From assembly GCA_947525005.1 (NCBI GenBank), contig CANNUY010000018.1, positions 1 to 29,636 of the forward strand: a DNA stretch of 29,636 nt, in the 5' to 3' direction. Shown here piece by piece: positions 1-8,030 of the stretch. The stretch's first letter is position 1. Each line of letters starts with the position of its first letter. The stretch is from an uncultured Candidatus Melainabacteria bacterium (GTDB taxonomy: Bacteria > Cyanobacteriota > Vampirovibrionia > Gastranaerophilales > Gastranaerophilaceae). The notes beneath the pieces were generated by a model. The model ran no database searches and had not been told where the DNA came from. It saw only the letters and a program-made list of their open reading frames with translations. The position numbers and the translations under genes are program-made.

Positions 1-2
1 CA

Positions 3-101
3 TATTGTGATGGTAAAATTTCTAGAATTGGTGATATGAATGTATCATATTGTGATGGTAAAATTTCTAGAATTGGTAATATGAATGTAAGCTACGAATA
101 G
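3..101 (+). CDS. C-terminal end of a repeat protein (partial, cut by window start)
   Basis: Reading in frame from base 3 gives 32 residues and a TAG stop at 99-101. The fragment is two almost identical 15-residue units, YCDGKISRIGDMNVS and YCDGKISRIGNMNVS, encoded by a 45-bp direct repeat (3-47 and 48-92). The unit matches the repeats of the secreted protein at 341-763, so this is probably the end of a paralogue. Family unknown. The near-identical DNA repeats imply recent unit duplication. Confidence 0.6.
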   Translation, partial: YCDGKISRIGDMNVSYCDGKISRIGNMNVSYE

Positions 102-119
102 ACAATGTTTCAAAACTGA

Positions 120-305
120 TTAATATCCAATATTTTCAATTAATAGTCCTAATCTTTTTAATTGCTGATTTTTACCAATTTCTTTACGTATATTTCCTGC
201 AACATCAATATCTCTGCCAATAAAATTCCAAAATCTTTCAGAAAATTCTTATAAATATTTGTAAATTTTACTCCTTATTTTTGAACCATTTACATAAAAT
301 ATTCG
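120..305 (-). pseudogene. Remnant of a minus-strand gene with an internal stop
   Basis: Read on the minus strand, 248-120 gives 42 protein-like codons (including ERFWNFIGRD, GNIRKEIGKN, LKRLGLLIENIGY) ending in TAA at 122-120. The same frame continues upstream to about 305 as RIFYVNGSKIRSKIYKYL, interrupted by a TAA at 251-249. There is no start codon with a ribosome binding site, and the promoter region of the 341-763 gene overlaps it. I read it as the decayed C-terminal end of an unidentified gene. A chance open stretch is possible, although the Trp/Gly/Arg-rich composition is unusual for random AT-rich DNA. Confidence 0.3.
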
Positions 306-340
306 TTACAATAATGTAAGATAATTAAAAGGAGTTTAAT

Positions 341-763
341 ATGAAAAAAATATTGATTATATTAATGATTCTATTTTGTACAACTTTATCATGTTTAGCT
401 GAAGAAGATTATGTTAAATTTAATCCCAAAACTCAGCAATGGGAATATACTTCACAAGAAATTGAATTCCAATATGATAATTGTGGTAAATTAATAAAAG
501 TCGGTAATATGAACGTTACATATCTAGATAATGGTCAAATGGATTATATCGGCGATATGAAGGTAAAATATAGAAAAGATGGCAAAATCAAAGAGGTTGG
601 TAAACATTGGTTTTATTATGATAAAGAGAATAAGTTAAGAGCAATTGGTAATTTTAATTCATTACGTGATATATGGGGAAATCTGTTAACAATTGGTGAT
701 TATTGGATTGAATATGAATACGTTTATCCTTATGGTAAAAGAATTAAACGACTATTTGAATAA
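341..763 (+). CDS. Secreted repeat protein, hypothetical
   Basis: This gene encodes 140 residues. The start is fixed by an AAAAGGAG ribosome binding site 6 nt upstream of ATG. Residues 1-20 form a signal peptide (MKK, hydrophobic core, cleavage near CLA/EE). There is a Cys in the signal region but not a standard lipobox. The mature part has about four degenerate 15-17-residue units of the pattern Y-x-x-x-G-K-I/L-x-x-I/V-G-x-M-x-V. They match the two units encoded at 3-101, so the locus held at least two paralogues. TTGAAC at 281 and TACAAT at 307 are possible promoter hexamers, but the spacing (20) is long. I do not recognise the family. The repeats recall YD/MORN-like beta-hairpin repeats, and a cell-envelope or extracellular role is inferred only from the signal peptide. 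Confidence 0.7.
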   Translation: MKKILIILMILFCTTLSCLAEEDYVKFNPKTQQWEYTSQEIEFQYDNCGKLIKVGNMNVTYLDNGQMDYIGDMKVKYRKDGKIKEVGKHWFYYDKENKLRAIGNFNSLRDIWGNLLTIGDYWIEYEYVYPYGKRIKRLFE

Positions 764-779
764 TAAATTCATCGATTCC

Positions 780-1115
780 TCATCTTAATAAAATCCATAA
801 ATTAACGGTTTTGCATGTTCAGAGGGATGCTGAAACGAGTTCCACTACTGTCCATGATAATTTTAGTACGTCATTGCGAACGATTAAACAGTTTGCAAAG
901 TAGTAAGTGTGGCAATCCATAAACCAACAGTTCTGCGTACATAAAAAGACTTTTTCTGGATTACCACGTCGCTTCGCTCCTCGTAATGACGTGCTATACA
1001 TGTTCAAGGGGATTCTTCGGTCGTTGCACTCCCTCTGAATGACAGTCTGGGTGCGTCATTCAGAGCGTGTTGTAAATATTCTGTATCGAAAGCGTGGAAT
1101 CCCTGCGAGTATTCA
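780..1115. repeat. Intergenic cluster of degenerate palindromic repeats
   Basis: The 395-bp gap between the repeat-protein gene and recG holds no convincing gene. It contains words shared with other gaps in this window: GCAATCCATAAACCAAC at 912-928 (also near 7465 and, inverted, 20558), CGTCATTGCGAA at 870, and GTAATGACG at 983. It also holds CTGTATCGAAAGCGTGGAATCCCTGC at about 1081-1106 in degenerate form, which mirrors the block near 19820. Inverted copies make the region foldable. Open frames across it are by-products of the repeats. Confidence 0.65.
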
Positions 1116-1158
1116 ATTACGCATTACAAATTACAAATTTAATTCCTTGCATAATTTC

Positions 1159-3537
1159 TTATGCACCGAGCAATAAAGTGCCATCAAGTGTTAAATTTGT
1201 AGTGTTTTTAAGATTAGGGTATTCATCAAGGTTATGAGTTTTAACAAATTCGATTGCAGAATTTCTTGCCAATTCAAGAATTTTTGCATCACGTATAATA
1301 TCTGATATCTTAAAATCAGGTAACCCACTTTGACGTACTCCTAAAAATTCCCCAGGACCTCTAAGCTCTAAATCCTTTTCTGCTATAACAAAACCGTCAT
1401 TTGTTTGGGTCATTACAGATAGTCTATTTTTTGTTTCAGGAGTTCTTGAATCACTATTAAGTATACAATAAGACTGTAATTCACATCTGCCTACACGACC
1501 ACGTAATTGGTGTAGTTGAGAAAGTCCAAATCTTTCTGCGTTTTCAATAACGATAACAGTTGCATTAGGGACATCAACTCCAACTTCTACAACGGTTGTT
1601 GATACAAGAATGTCAAATTCTTTTTTCTTAAACTGTTCCATAACTTTTTCTTTTTCTGAATTATTAAGTTTGCCGTGTAATAGTCCAATTCTTAAGTCAC
1701 TGAAAACAGTTGATTGTAATCGCTCAGCTTCTTTTGTCGCCGCTTTCGCAGACAAGGTTTCACTTTCTTCAATCAATGGATAAACAATATATGCTTGATG
1801 ACCTGCCTCAATCTCATCTCTGATAAGTTGGTAGGTCTGTTTTCTAGGTATTCCCATTTTTGTTATAACAGGTTTTCTACCTTTTGGAAGCTCATCAATT
1901 ATTGTTAAGTCTAAATCTCCATTCATAGTGATAGCAAGTGTTCTTGGAATTGGAGTTGCTGTCATTGTCAAAATCTGTGGGTTTTGAGCTTTTTTTCTTA
2001 GTCCAAGACGTTGTTTTACACCAAACCTGTGTTGTTCATCGATTACAACAGCACCAAGATTAGCAAAATCAACTCTTTCTTGAATAAGCGAATGTGTTCC
2101 AACGGCAATATTTATTTGTCCATTCCTTAGTCCTGTTTCAAACTCATCACGTTGTTTCTTTTTTAAACTTCCCATAAATAATCCAACGCTCAAACCTAGT
2201 GGTGTTAACCAATTAACCATATTTTTGTAGTGTTGTTGAGCAAGAATTTCGGTAGGTGCCATTATAGCACCTTGATATCCGTTTTCAACCGCTGCAAGTA
2301 ATGCAATACAGGCTACAACTGTTTTACCACTACCAACGTCACCTTGTACAAGTCTTTGCATCGGTTCTGTTGAATTCATATCGTTTAAAATCTCGTTTAC
2401 TGCTCGTTTTTGAGCTCCTGTTAGTTCAAACGGCAGGTTCTTGATGAAGTCCATCACAAGTCCATCTCGTTTGATTTCTAAAGGTAAGGATTTATTTTCT
2501 TTTCGGTTGGTTTCTCTAATTATTGCTAGCTTAAGCTGGATTAAGAATAATTCTTCAAAAATCAAACTATACTTAGCTCTTTGTAGCATTTCTATATTGT
2601 CAGGGAAATGGATTTGTTCTACAGCCTCTTTTTTATCAAGTAGGTTATATTTTTCTCTTAAATAATCAGGCACAACATTAACAATACTATCTTTGTACAT
2701 CTTAATAGCATTATTGATGGCTGTTCTAAGTGTTTTTATATTAAGGTTTTCGCTTAATGGATAAATTGGAACAATTCTCCCTACGTTCAAGTTTTCTTTT
2801 ACGTCATTTGAACTCTTGAAAAAATCTTGTGGCATAATTGAATGCGAAGTGTTTTTAAGAGTGTATTTGCCGTTGTAAGAATTTATCGCAACTGTTCCAG
2901 AAATAATTATTCCTGCACCTTTTGGGAAAAATCGTTTTTTTATGGCTAAGGAATAATTTGTACATTTTGCATAAAAAAAGTTTATTTCAAACGAACCTGT
3001 TTCATCAGAAATTTTTACCTTTACAACTCCAAGACCGTTATGAGTTATGTAGCACTCGGTTTGTTTTATATGTCCAAAAACAGTTATTGTTTTGCCTTCC
3101 TCAAAGTCTTTTATTTTGGTACGTTCAGAATAGTCAATATGTTTTCTTGGAAAATAAAACAATAAATCACTAGCAGTAAAAATTCCGAGCTTGTGTAATA
3201 ATAAAGCGATTTTTGGTCCAACACCTTTGATGTATGTAACATCTGAAAACGGGTTCTTGATTTGATTTGCGTATGCTTTTTTATTATTTGTTTCTTGTTT
3301 TATTGTTTCTATAAAAAAATCTATATATCGTTTTCTTTCAATATATGTTGATGTTGAATAAATTTTGAAGTATTCAAGTACTGTTTTCCAACGCTCAGCA
3401 ATAGATGAGGTTCTGATTTGACCTCTTATATACGAGATTATAAAATCTGCAAAATATTGTTTTTTACCACGAATGTTGATGTATTTATTTTTAATTTCAA
3501 CATTGATGGCTTTCTTTATGACTTCTAATCTATCCAA
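1159..3537 (-). CDS. recG: ATP-dependent DNA helicase RecG
   Basis: RecG is a superfamily 2 helicase that remodels stalled replication forks and branch-migrates Holliday junctions. The 792-residue protein has an N-terminal extension of about 100 residues and a helix-hairpin-helix-like segment (YIKGVGPKIALLLHKLGI). An OB-fold wedge domain follows (about 150-240), then the motor domains: Walker A GDVGSGKT at 399-406, DEQH box at about 500, TATPIPRT as motif III, and QLRGRVGR as motif VI at about 677-684. The C-terminal RecG signature LRGPGEFLGVRQSGLPDF is present. E. coli RecG is about 690 residues. The longer N-terminus resembles the extended RecG of Cyanobacteria and plants. Its ATG overlaps the end of the upstream cyclase gene by 8 nt, so the two are cotranscribed and probably translationally coupled. 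Confidence 0.96.
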   Translation of the reverse strand: MDRLEVIKKAINVEIKNKYINIRGKKQYFADFIISYIRGQIRTSSIAERWKTVLEYFKIYSTSTYIERKRYIDFFIETIKQETNNKKAYANQIKNPFSDVTYIKGVGPKIALLLHKLGIFTASDLLFYFPRKHIDYSERTKIKDFEEGKTITVFGHIKQTECYITHNGLGVVKVKISDETGSFEINFFYAKCTNYSLAIKKRFFPKGAGIIISGTVAINSYNGKYTLKNTSHSIMPQDFFKSSNDVKENLNVGRIVPIYPLSENLNIKTLRTAINNAIKMYKDSIVNVVPDYLREKYNLLDKKEAVEQIHFPDNIEMLQRAKYSLIFEELFLIQLKLAIIRETNRKENKSLPLEIKRDGLVMDFIKNLPFELTGAQKRAVNEILNDMNSTEPMQRLVQGDVGSGKTVVACIALLAAVENGYQGAIMAPTEILAQQHYKNMVNWLTPLGLSVGLFMGSLKKKQRDEFETGLRNGQINIAVGTHSLIQERVDFANLGAVVIDEQHRFGVKQRLGLRKKAQNPQILTMTATPIPRTLAITMNGDLDLTIIDELPKGRKPVITKMGIPRKQTYQLIRDEIEAGHQAYIVYPLIEESETLSAKAATKEAERLQSTVFSDLRIGLLHGKLNNSEKEKVMEQFKKKEFDILVSTTVVEVGVDVPNATVIVIENAERFGLSQLHQLRGRVGRCELQSYCILNSDSRTPETKNRLSVMTQTNDGFVIAEKDLELRGPGEFLGVRQSGLPDFKISDIIRDAKILELARNSAIEFVKTHNLDEYPNLKNTTNLTLDGTLLLGA

Positions 3538-5464
3538 TTAAACGAATAACCTCATACAAATCTAGTGTGTGTTCTTTACCACGAATTTTTACGTTAGAAA
3601 TCTTGATTGTATCAACTATACCTCTAACATAATCAAATGTTGAACTACTTATTAAAAGGTTTGTTTTATAAATTTTGTTGTTGCCTTCAATTCTGCTAGC
3701 AAGGTTTACCATATCTCCAATAACAGTGTATTCCATTCTTTTTTCAGAGCCAATATTTCCAACGAAGGCTTCACCTGTGTTTATACCTATCCCTATTTCG
3801 ATTTTAGGTTTTCCTTCATTAAGCCATTTTTTCTGTAATTCATCAACTTTTGCGAGCATTTCACAAGCACATCTCACAGCGTTTTTAGGGTGATTGTTAT
3901 CTTCGATTGGAGCGCCAAAGATTGCCATAACAGCATCACCAATAAATTTGTTTATTACACCGTTATATTTTGTGACGATAGGTTCTATTTCTGTGAAATA
4001 TTCGTTTAGGATTACGCTAACTTCGTCTGCTGAAAGTTTTTCACTCATAGAGGTAAATCCTCTTATGTCAGCGAATAAAACTGTTACGTTTGCTTTTTTG
4101 CCACCGAGTTTTAGTTCATCAATGTTTTTAACTACGTTTCTCATAATGTCTTCTGAGATGTACTTGCCCATAGCTGTTTTGATTTTTTCTTTGTTTTTAT
4201 CTTCTACTATATATCTGTATGAGTAGGCAAAAATCATTGTTATTATTACCATTGAGATTGGAGTCAAGATGTTTATTGCATATCCATAACGGAATAATAA
4301 CGCTGAAATTCCTATATAGATAGCAATTACAAGACATACTCCTGATACTGCATAAAAAAGATTAAGGTTCTTAATTATGAAGAATGCTAAAGCCATAAGC
4401 AAGATTGTTATGACGAAGTTTTGCCATGCAGAAAATGGTTTCATAAAGTTGTTGTGCATAATGTTATCAAGAGTTGTTGCTTGAATATCAAGTCCAGAAT
4501 GGTCGTTTGAGATTGGAGAGCGTTTTACGTCTGATAATCCAGAAGCTGCAGCTTTTACATTTGCACCAACGAAGACAATTTTGTTATCGAATTCTGATGG
4601 CGAGATTAGTGGTTTTTGACCTGCTTTTAATTCATCATAAGAGTCCATTATGTCAACAGCTGAATAGGTTTTGTGTGTGTAGCCGTTGTGATGGGTGTTA
4701 GGTTTATAAAATCTTAGAAGTGAATACATTCCTGAGTTATCTTTAAGAATAGGTATTCTAACTTTTGAGTTGTAACCTATAATTTCTTTATCTGTAATAA
4801 AATAGCTTTCATCATTGTTTAAATAAGAGAAGGTTTTTAATGCGATAGATGGGTAAAATGCGTTTTTGTATTTAATCATGTCTATTGCGACACGAGTGTA
4901 ACCGTCTTCATCTTTTATAGTTGATACAGTGCCAGCTCTTTTTACGGCATTAAGGTATTCTTTTGGAAATATCAAAGCACTTCCATATTGGTAATCATCT
5001 GGGTTTGAACGAAGGTCTTGAGCTTTTATTGAGTATTTGTTTTGTATTTTTTTATCAAAAATGTTTCCTTCGGTTTTGTTTGTGTAATCTTTAGGGATAA
5101 AAATCAGTCCAGATATTGCGTTATTCATTTTGTTAATACTGTTAAAGTATTCGAGGTCGGTTTTGTAATCATCAATAGAGGTTACTACACTGTCCATAAT
5201 GATAGCTTTTGCGTTTGTATATTCTCTAAAATAGTCATAGATGTTACAGTAGAGGTTACGTTTCCAAGGCCATCTATGTCTGCCGATAGATTTATCATCA
5301 ATTACAATAAGTACAATATCAGGACTACCTGATTTTATAGCAGTAAAGTTTTTCATCATGTAGTTGTAAGCTTTTGGCTCAATAAAATTGTCTGTAGCCC
5401 AGTAACTTAGAGCAAAAAGTAGTACTATTGATATAAGAATAAACAAAAATTTTAAAAAACGCAT
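3530..5464 (-). CDS. CHASE2-domain class III adenylate cyclase
   Basis: This gene encodes a membrane sensor that should make cAMP (644 residues). The layout is an N-terminal membrane helix (residues 4-20), a large extracytoplasmic CHASE2 domain (about 30-340, with the typical IVLIVIDDKSI and NKIVFVGA strands), three membrane helices (about 345-425), and a cytoplasmic cyclase domain. Metal-binding Asp residues lie in LFADIRGF (D466) and KFIGDAVMAIFGAP (D510). Lys506 in NKFIGD and Thr in YTVIGD are the adenine-selecting pair of class IIIb cyclases. Asn and Arg in VNLASR match the transition-state residues. All catalytic positions are therefore present, and the predicted product is cAMP rather than cGMP. 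An AAAGAGG ribosome binding site precedes the ATG. It is the first gene of a two-gene unit with recG. The CHASE2 ligand cannot be predicted. Confidence 0.93.
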   Translation of the reverse strand: MRFLKFLFILISIVLLFALSYWATDNFIEPKAYNYMMKNFTAIKSGSPDIVLIVIDDKSIGRHRWPWKRNLYCNIYDYFREYTNAKAIIMDSVVTSIDDYKTDLEYFNSINKMNNAISGLIFIPKDYTNKTEGNIFDKKIQNKYSIKAQDLRSNPDDYQYGSALIFPKEYLNAVKRAGTVSTIKDEDGYTRVAIDMIKYKNAFYPSIALKTFSYLNNDESYFITDKEIIGYNSKVRIPILKDNSGMYSLLRFYKPNTHHNGYTHKTYSAVDIMDSYDELKAGQKPLISPSEFDNKIVFVGANVKAAASGLSDVKRSPISNDHSGLDIQATTLDNIMHNNFMKPFSAWQNFVITILLMALAFFIIKNLNLFYAVSGVCLVIAIYIGISALLFRYGYAINILTPISMVIITMIFAYSYRYIVEDKNKEKIKTAMGKYISEDIMRNVVKNIDELKLGGKKANVTVLFADIRGFTSMSEKLSADEVSVILNEYFTEIEPIVTKYNGVINKFIGDAVMAIFGAPIEDNNHPKNAVRCACEMLAKVDELQKKWLNEGKPKIEIGIGINTGEAFVGNIGSEKRMEYTVIGDMVNLASRIEGNNKIYKTNLLISSSTFDYVRGIVDTIKISNVKIRGKEHTLDLYEVIRLIG

Positions 5465-5484
5465 ATTTACCTCTTTATTTATGA

Positions 5485-5490
5485 TATAAT
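5485..5490 (+). promoter_or_regulatory. Candidate -10 element for the aldolase-like gene
   Basis: TATAAT lies 22 nt before the ATG at 5513 in the only 48 bp separating two divergent genes. The -35 region is poor and would lie inside the start of the cyclase gene. Suggestive only. Confidence 0.35.
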
Positions 5491-5512
5491 TATGTCATAA
5501 AAAGGACAAGTT

Positions 5513-6118
5513 ATGAACAAAAATTTAATTCAAGTATTATCAGAAGAAAAAGTGTATCCTATTATTAGGGAAAGTGACCCAGAAAGAGCGAAAGAGATTG
5601 CTGATGCTTTAATTAAGGGTGGTATAAAGATTTTAGAAATAAATGTATCTAACTCACAGATATATGATGTTATTTCAGAAGTATCAAAGAAAGCTGTTGT
5701 TTGTGCAGGTAGTATAATAACAACTTGGCAAGCAAATGCAGCGTTTGAAGCAGGTGCAAAGATGTTTTCGTCACCTATTTTTCAGTTTAATATGGTAAAG
5801 ATATCAAAGAATATCGGTGTTCCATTTATCGCAGGTGCTACAACTGCAAGTGAAGCATACAATGCTTGGAAAGCACGTATACCATTGATTAAGATATTCC
5901 CTACAACTGCTATGGGTGGTGTTCAGTATATTGAAGATATTTTAAGACAGATGCCGTTCTTGAATGTTATGCCTATGGGTAATATCAAGTGTGAAGAAGT
6001 TAATAGCTATTTAGAAGCAGGTGCAAGAGTTGTTGGTATTGGTCGTGACTTGTGTGGCAAGTCTGATATGGCTGAGATTACTGTTTCTGCAGAAAGATTG
6101 CTTAAGTCTGTAAAATAG
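5513..6118 (+). CDS. eda: KDPG/KHG aldolase-family protein
   Basis: This is a 201-residue class I aldolase of the KDPG/KHG family (TIM barrel), which normally cleaves 2-keto-3-deoxy-6-phosphogluconate to pyruvate and glyceraldehyde-3-phosphate. The Schiff-base Lys127 (LIKIFP, equivalent to FKFFP) and general base Glu42 (ILEINV) are present. Other active-site positions differ from the E. coli enzyme. The carboxylate-binding Arg of EVTLRT is Ser46 (EINVSN), GAGTV reads CAGSI, and CPTGGI reads MPMGNI. The fold and imine chemistry look intact, but the substrate may not be KDPG. AAAGGAC stands 6 nt before the ATG. The next gene is csaB, 109 bp downstream. No other Entner-Doudoroff gene is in view. 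The symbol reflects family only. Confidence 0.8.
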   Translation: MNKNLIQVLSEEKVYPIIRESDPERAKEIADALIKGGIKILEINVSNSQIYDVISEVSKKAVVCAGSIITTWQANAAFEAGAKMFSSPIFQFNMVKISKNIGVPFIAGATTASEAYNAWKARIPLIKIFPTTAMGGVQYIEDILRQMPFLNVMPMGNIKCEEVNSYLEAGARVVGIGRDLCGKSDMAEITVSAERLLKSVK

Positions 6119-6227
6119 TAATTGGTAGAGATTATATTAATATAACAATATAACTTTATGGTTTGTACTTGCTAAAGTAACTGTATTAAAAATAGTTTAA
6201 ATATAAGTGAATAATAAAAGGGTTTGT

Positions 6228-7331
6228 ATGGTTAATTTACGACAAAGTCAGGGTAAGACTCAGAAGAAGGATAAACGAAAAAAGGTTTTGATATCTGGGT
6301 ATTATGGATTTGATAATTTTGGTGACGAGGTTATATTAGGAATCTTGTTGGACAAGTTGAAGGATTGTAATGTTACAGTTATGACGGCAAATCCTAGAAA
6401 GACTTTTGACACTTATGGAGTGCATACTATACAGACATTTTCTTATGACCACGTTATGAGAGAGATTGCAAGATGTGATGTCTTGATATCTGGTGGTGGA
6501 AGCTTGTTGCAGAATGTGACTAGTAATGGAAGTTTGTTGTTTTATACAATGATAATCAGATTTGCATTGATGTTGAATAAAGACGTTATGATATTTGCTC
6601 AGGGAATTGGACCTATAAAGGGGTTTTTAGCTAATTTTATTACTAAGAGTGTTTTAAAGAAGTGTAAATATGTTTCTGTGAGAGATGAAAAGAGTAAGAA
6701 ACTTTTAGATAAGTGGAAGATAAAATCTAACTTGGTTTGTGACCCTGTTTATAGTTTAGAGGTTGAGAACCCTGAAAGGACTTCTAAGATTGGGATACAG
6801 CTTAGAAAGTATGATACTTTGACAGATGAGTTGTTTGATAATATTATTAAACAGATTAGAAAAAGATTTTATGATAGAGAGATAGAGCTATTGTGTTTGC
6901 AAGACGAGGTTGATACAGGAATATCACAGGTGTTTATCAATAAATTGAGAGCAGTTGATAAGAGTATCAAGGTTAAGTTGGTTAATGGTCTTAATAATAA
7001 ACAGATTATTGAGCGAATATCTCAGTATGACTGCTTGATTGGAATGAGATATCATGCTTGCTTGGTTTCAGCTAAGTATGGGGTTAAGACTTTGGCAGTG
7101 GCTTATGACCCTAAGGTTGAGTTGTTGGCAGAGGACTTGGGATTGCCTTGCTTGTCTATGGTTGATAAAAAGAACGATTATGAAAAAGCGTTTGATACAA
7201 TGGAAGACTTGTCAAGATGGAACTTGATGGAAAGAGTAAAGAGCAAAGTGTTTAGTTGGAACGCAACAGGGATAAATGAGATAAAGAAAGAAAAGGTTAA
7301 GGGTTTCAAGGGATTTTGGAATAAGAAGTAA
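6228..7331 (+). CDS. csaB: Polysaccharide pyruvyl transferase, CsaB family
   Basis: The product (367 residues) is predicted to move a pyruvyl group from phosphoenolpyruvate onto a cell-wall polysaccharide, forming a ketal. In Gram-positives and Cyanobacteria such groups anchor S-layer (SLH-domain) proteins. Family signatures are YYGFDNFGDE near the N-terminus, DVLISGGGSLLQNVTS in the middle, FAQGIGPI, and GMRYHACLVSAKYG with VAYDPKV toward the C-terminus. I place the start at ATG 6228 because AAAAGGG lies 5 nt upstream. An in-frame GTG at 6207 has no ribosome binding site. The N-terminus is basic with no signal peptide, so the protein is cytoplasmic. Codon use leans to TTG and AAG, unlike the restriction operon that follows. 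Confidence 0.9.
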   Translation: MVNLRQSQGKTQKKDKRKKVLISGYYGFDNFGDEVILGILLDKLKDCNVTVMTANPRKTFDTYGVHTIQTFSYDHVMREIARCDVLISGGGSLLQNVTSNGSLLFYTMIIRFALMLNKDVMIFAQGIGPIKGFLANFITKSVLKKCKYVSVRDEKSKKLLDKWKIKSNLVCDPVYSLEVENPERTSKIGIQLRKYDTLTDELFDNIIKQIRKRFYDREIELLCLQDEVDTGISQVFINKLRAVDKSIKVKLVNGLNNKQIIERISQYDCLIGMRYHACLVSAKYGVKTLAVAYDPKVELLAEDLGLPCLSMVDKKNDYEKAFDTMEDLSRWNLMERVKSKVFSWNATGINEIKKEKVKGFKGFWNKK

Positions 7332-7392
7332 GTTCTTATGTCGTTGTTTGTAAATTTGTAGGTTCTGTGTGACGCAAAATAAAGTATAAAAC

Positions 7393-7545
7393 GTCATTCC
7401 GAACTTGTTTCGGAATCCCTGTGGACACAATCCGTCATTGCGAAAATTTGCAACGCAAATTTTCGCAATCCATAAACCAACGGTTCTGCAACCACAATCT
7501 AAGACTGTTTCAGGACTCTTGCGAACATTTATCAACAGAGTCAAA
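7393..7545. repeat. Intergenic palindromic repeats
   Basis: A hairpin with arms ATTCCGAA (7396-7403) and TTCGGAAT (7409-7416) and loop CTTGT is preceded by CGTC. A second unit follows: CGTCATTGCGAAAATTTGC with its inverted partner GCAAATTTTCGCAAT (7433-7469). The shared word GCAATCCATAAACCAAC starts at 7465. These are inverted or variant copies of the elements near 912, 19897, 20558 and 25920. They lie between csaB and the end of the XRE gene. Confidence 0.7.
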
Positions 7546-7556
7546 ATAGGAATAAT

Positions 7557-7877
7557 TTATAAATTCTTTGCAATAAGATAAAGGGTTTTGAGTTTATCTT
7601 CGGATAATTTGTTTGTTAGTTTTGATAATTCATCTTTTAAGTTTTCTATATTGATAATTGGTTCAAAATCAAAAAGGTCTTTTATTGAACAATTAAACAC
7701 TTTAGCAATGTTGGTAAGTGCTTCTGGGGTTGGGAAACTACTACCCAACTCGATTAGGGAAACTTGTCTTTGGGTGCGTTCAATTTTTTCACCAAGTTCT
7801 TCTTGAGTTAAGCCAAGTTGTTTTCTGTAGTGTTTAATTTTTAATCCTAAAAGTGTTTTTAATTCTGTATCGTTCAT
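7557..7877 (-). CDS. XRE-family transcriptional regulator (controller of the defence operon)
   Basis: This gene encodes 106 residues. Residues 10-67 form a lambda-repressor-like helix-turn-helix (GLKIKHYRKQLGLTQEELGE, then RTQRQVSLIELGSSFPTPEALTNIAKVFN). The C-terminal 35 residues are a charged helix with no recognisable domain. GAGGG precedes the ATG, with TATAAT (7897-7892, minus strand) upstream. It is divergent from the helicase-DUF4391-ATPase-Mod-Res operon across a 153-bp spacer containing several palindromes. This matches the layout of controller proteins of restriction-modification systems. I infer that it sets expression of the operon and possibly its own, but the sign of regulation cannot be read from sequence. 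Confidence 0.88.
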   Translation of the reverse strand: MNDTELKTLLGLKIKHYRKQLGLTQEELGEKIERTQRQVSLIELGSSFPTPEALTNIAKVFNCSIKDLFDFEPIINIENLKDELSKLTNKLSEDKLKTLYLIAKNL

Positions 7878-7891
7878 AATCCCTCTATAAG

Positions 7892-7897
7892 ATTATA
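7892..7897 (-). promoter_or_regulatory. Candidate -10 element of the XRE gene
   Basis: On the minus strand this reads TATAAT, 14 nt upstream of the ATG, with GAGGG between them. A weak -35-like TTCAAT lies 17 nt further upstream. The 5' leader would be very short. Confidence 0.4.
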
Positions 7898-7932
7898 AGT
7901 GTTTAAATTTTGTTATTGAACGAAATACTATC

Positions 7933-7947
7933 TTGTAAAAAATACAA
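7933..7947. promoter_or_regulatory. Inverted repeat TTGTA-N5-TACAA, possible operator
   Basis: Arms TTGTA (7933-7937) and TACAA (7943-7947) are separated by AAAAA. The same 5-mer recurs in the larger palindrome at 7992-8014, which hints at a shared half-site for the XRE protein encoded next door. Confidence 0.35.
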
Positions 7948-7955
7948 ATTTAGTA

Positions 7956-7969
7956 TATAACATGTTATA
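7956..7969. promoter_or_regulatory. Perfect 14-bp palindrome TATAACATGTTATA, possible operator
   Basis: The sequence equals its own reverse complement over 14 bp and sits mid-way in the divergent XRE/helicase spacer. AT richness raises the chance rate, but the central ACATGT core is not simple AT sequence. Confidence 0.4.
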
Positions 7970-7991
7970 AATTATGATATTACACAGGTAA

Positions 7992-8014
7992 TTTACAATA
8001 TGGCATATTGTAAA
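7992..8014. promoter_or_regulatory. 23-bp near-perfect palindrome upstream of the helicase operon
   Basis: Arm TTTACAATATG (7992-8002) and its exact complement (8004-8014) flank a single G. It ends 16 bp before the helicase start codon. TACAAT inside the left arm (7995-8000) could be the -10 element, with a weak -35 (TTATGA, 7972-7977) at 17 bp. A protein bound here would then cover the operon promoter. Binding by the XRE protein is inferred. Confidence 0.55.
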
Positions 8015-8030
8015 ATTAGGTTTAATTGAA

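Noticed and set aside
819..1007. Minus-strand open frame of 62 codons
   Set aside because: It lies wholly in the repeat cluster (words shared with other gaps), has no ribosome binding site and has a composition dictated by the repeats.
6132..6145. 14-bp palindrome TTATATTAATATAA upstream of csaB
   Set aside because: It is made only of A and T in a very AT-rich gap, so chance is likely.
7212..7544. Minus-strand open frame of 110 codons
   Set aside because: Half runs antisense to csaB and half through intergenic repeats; no start signal.
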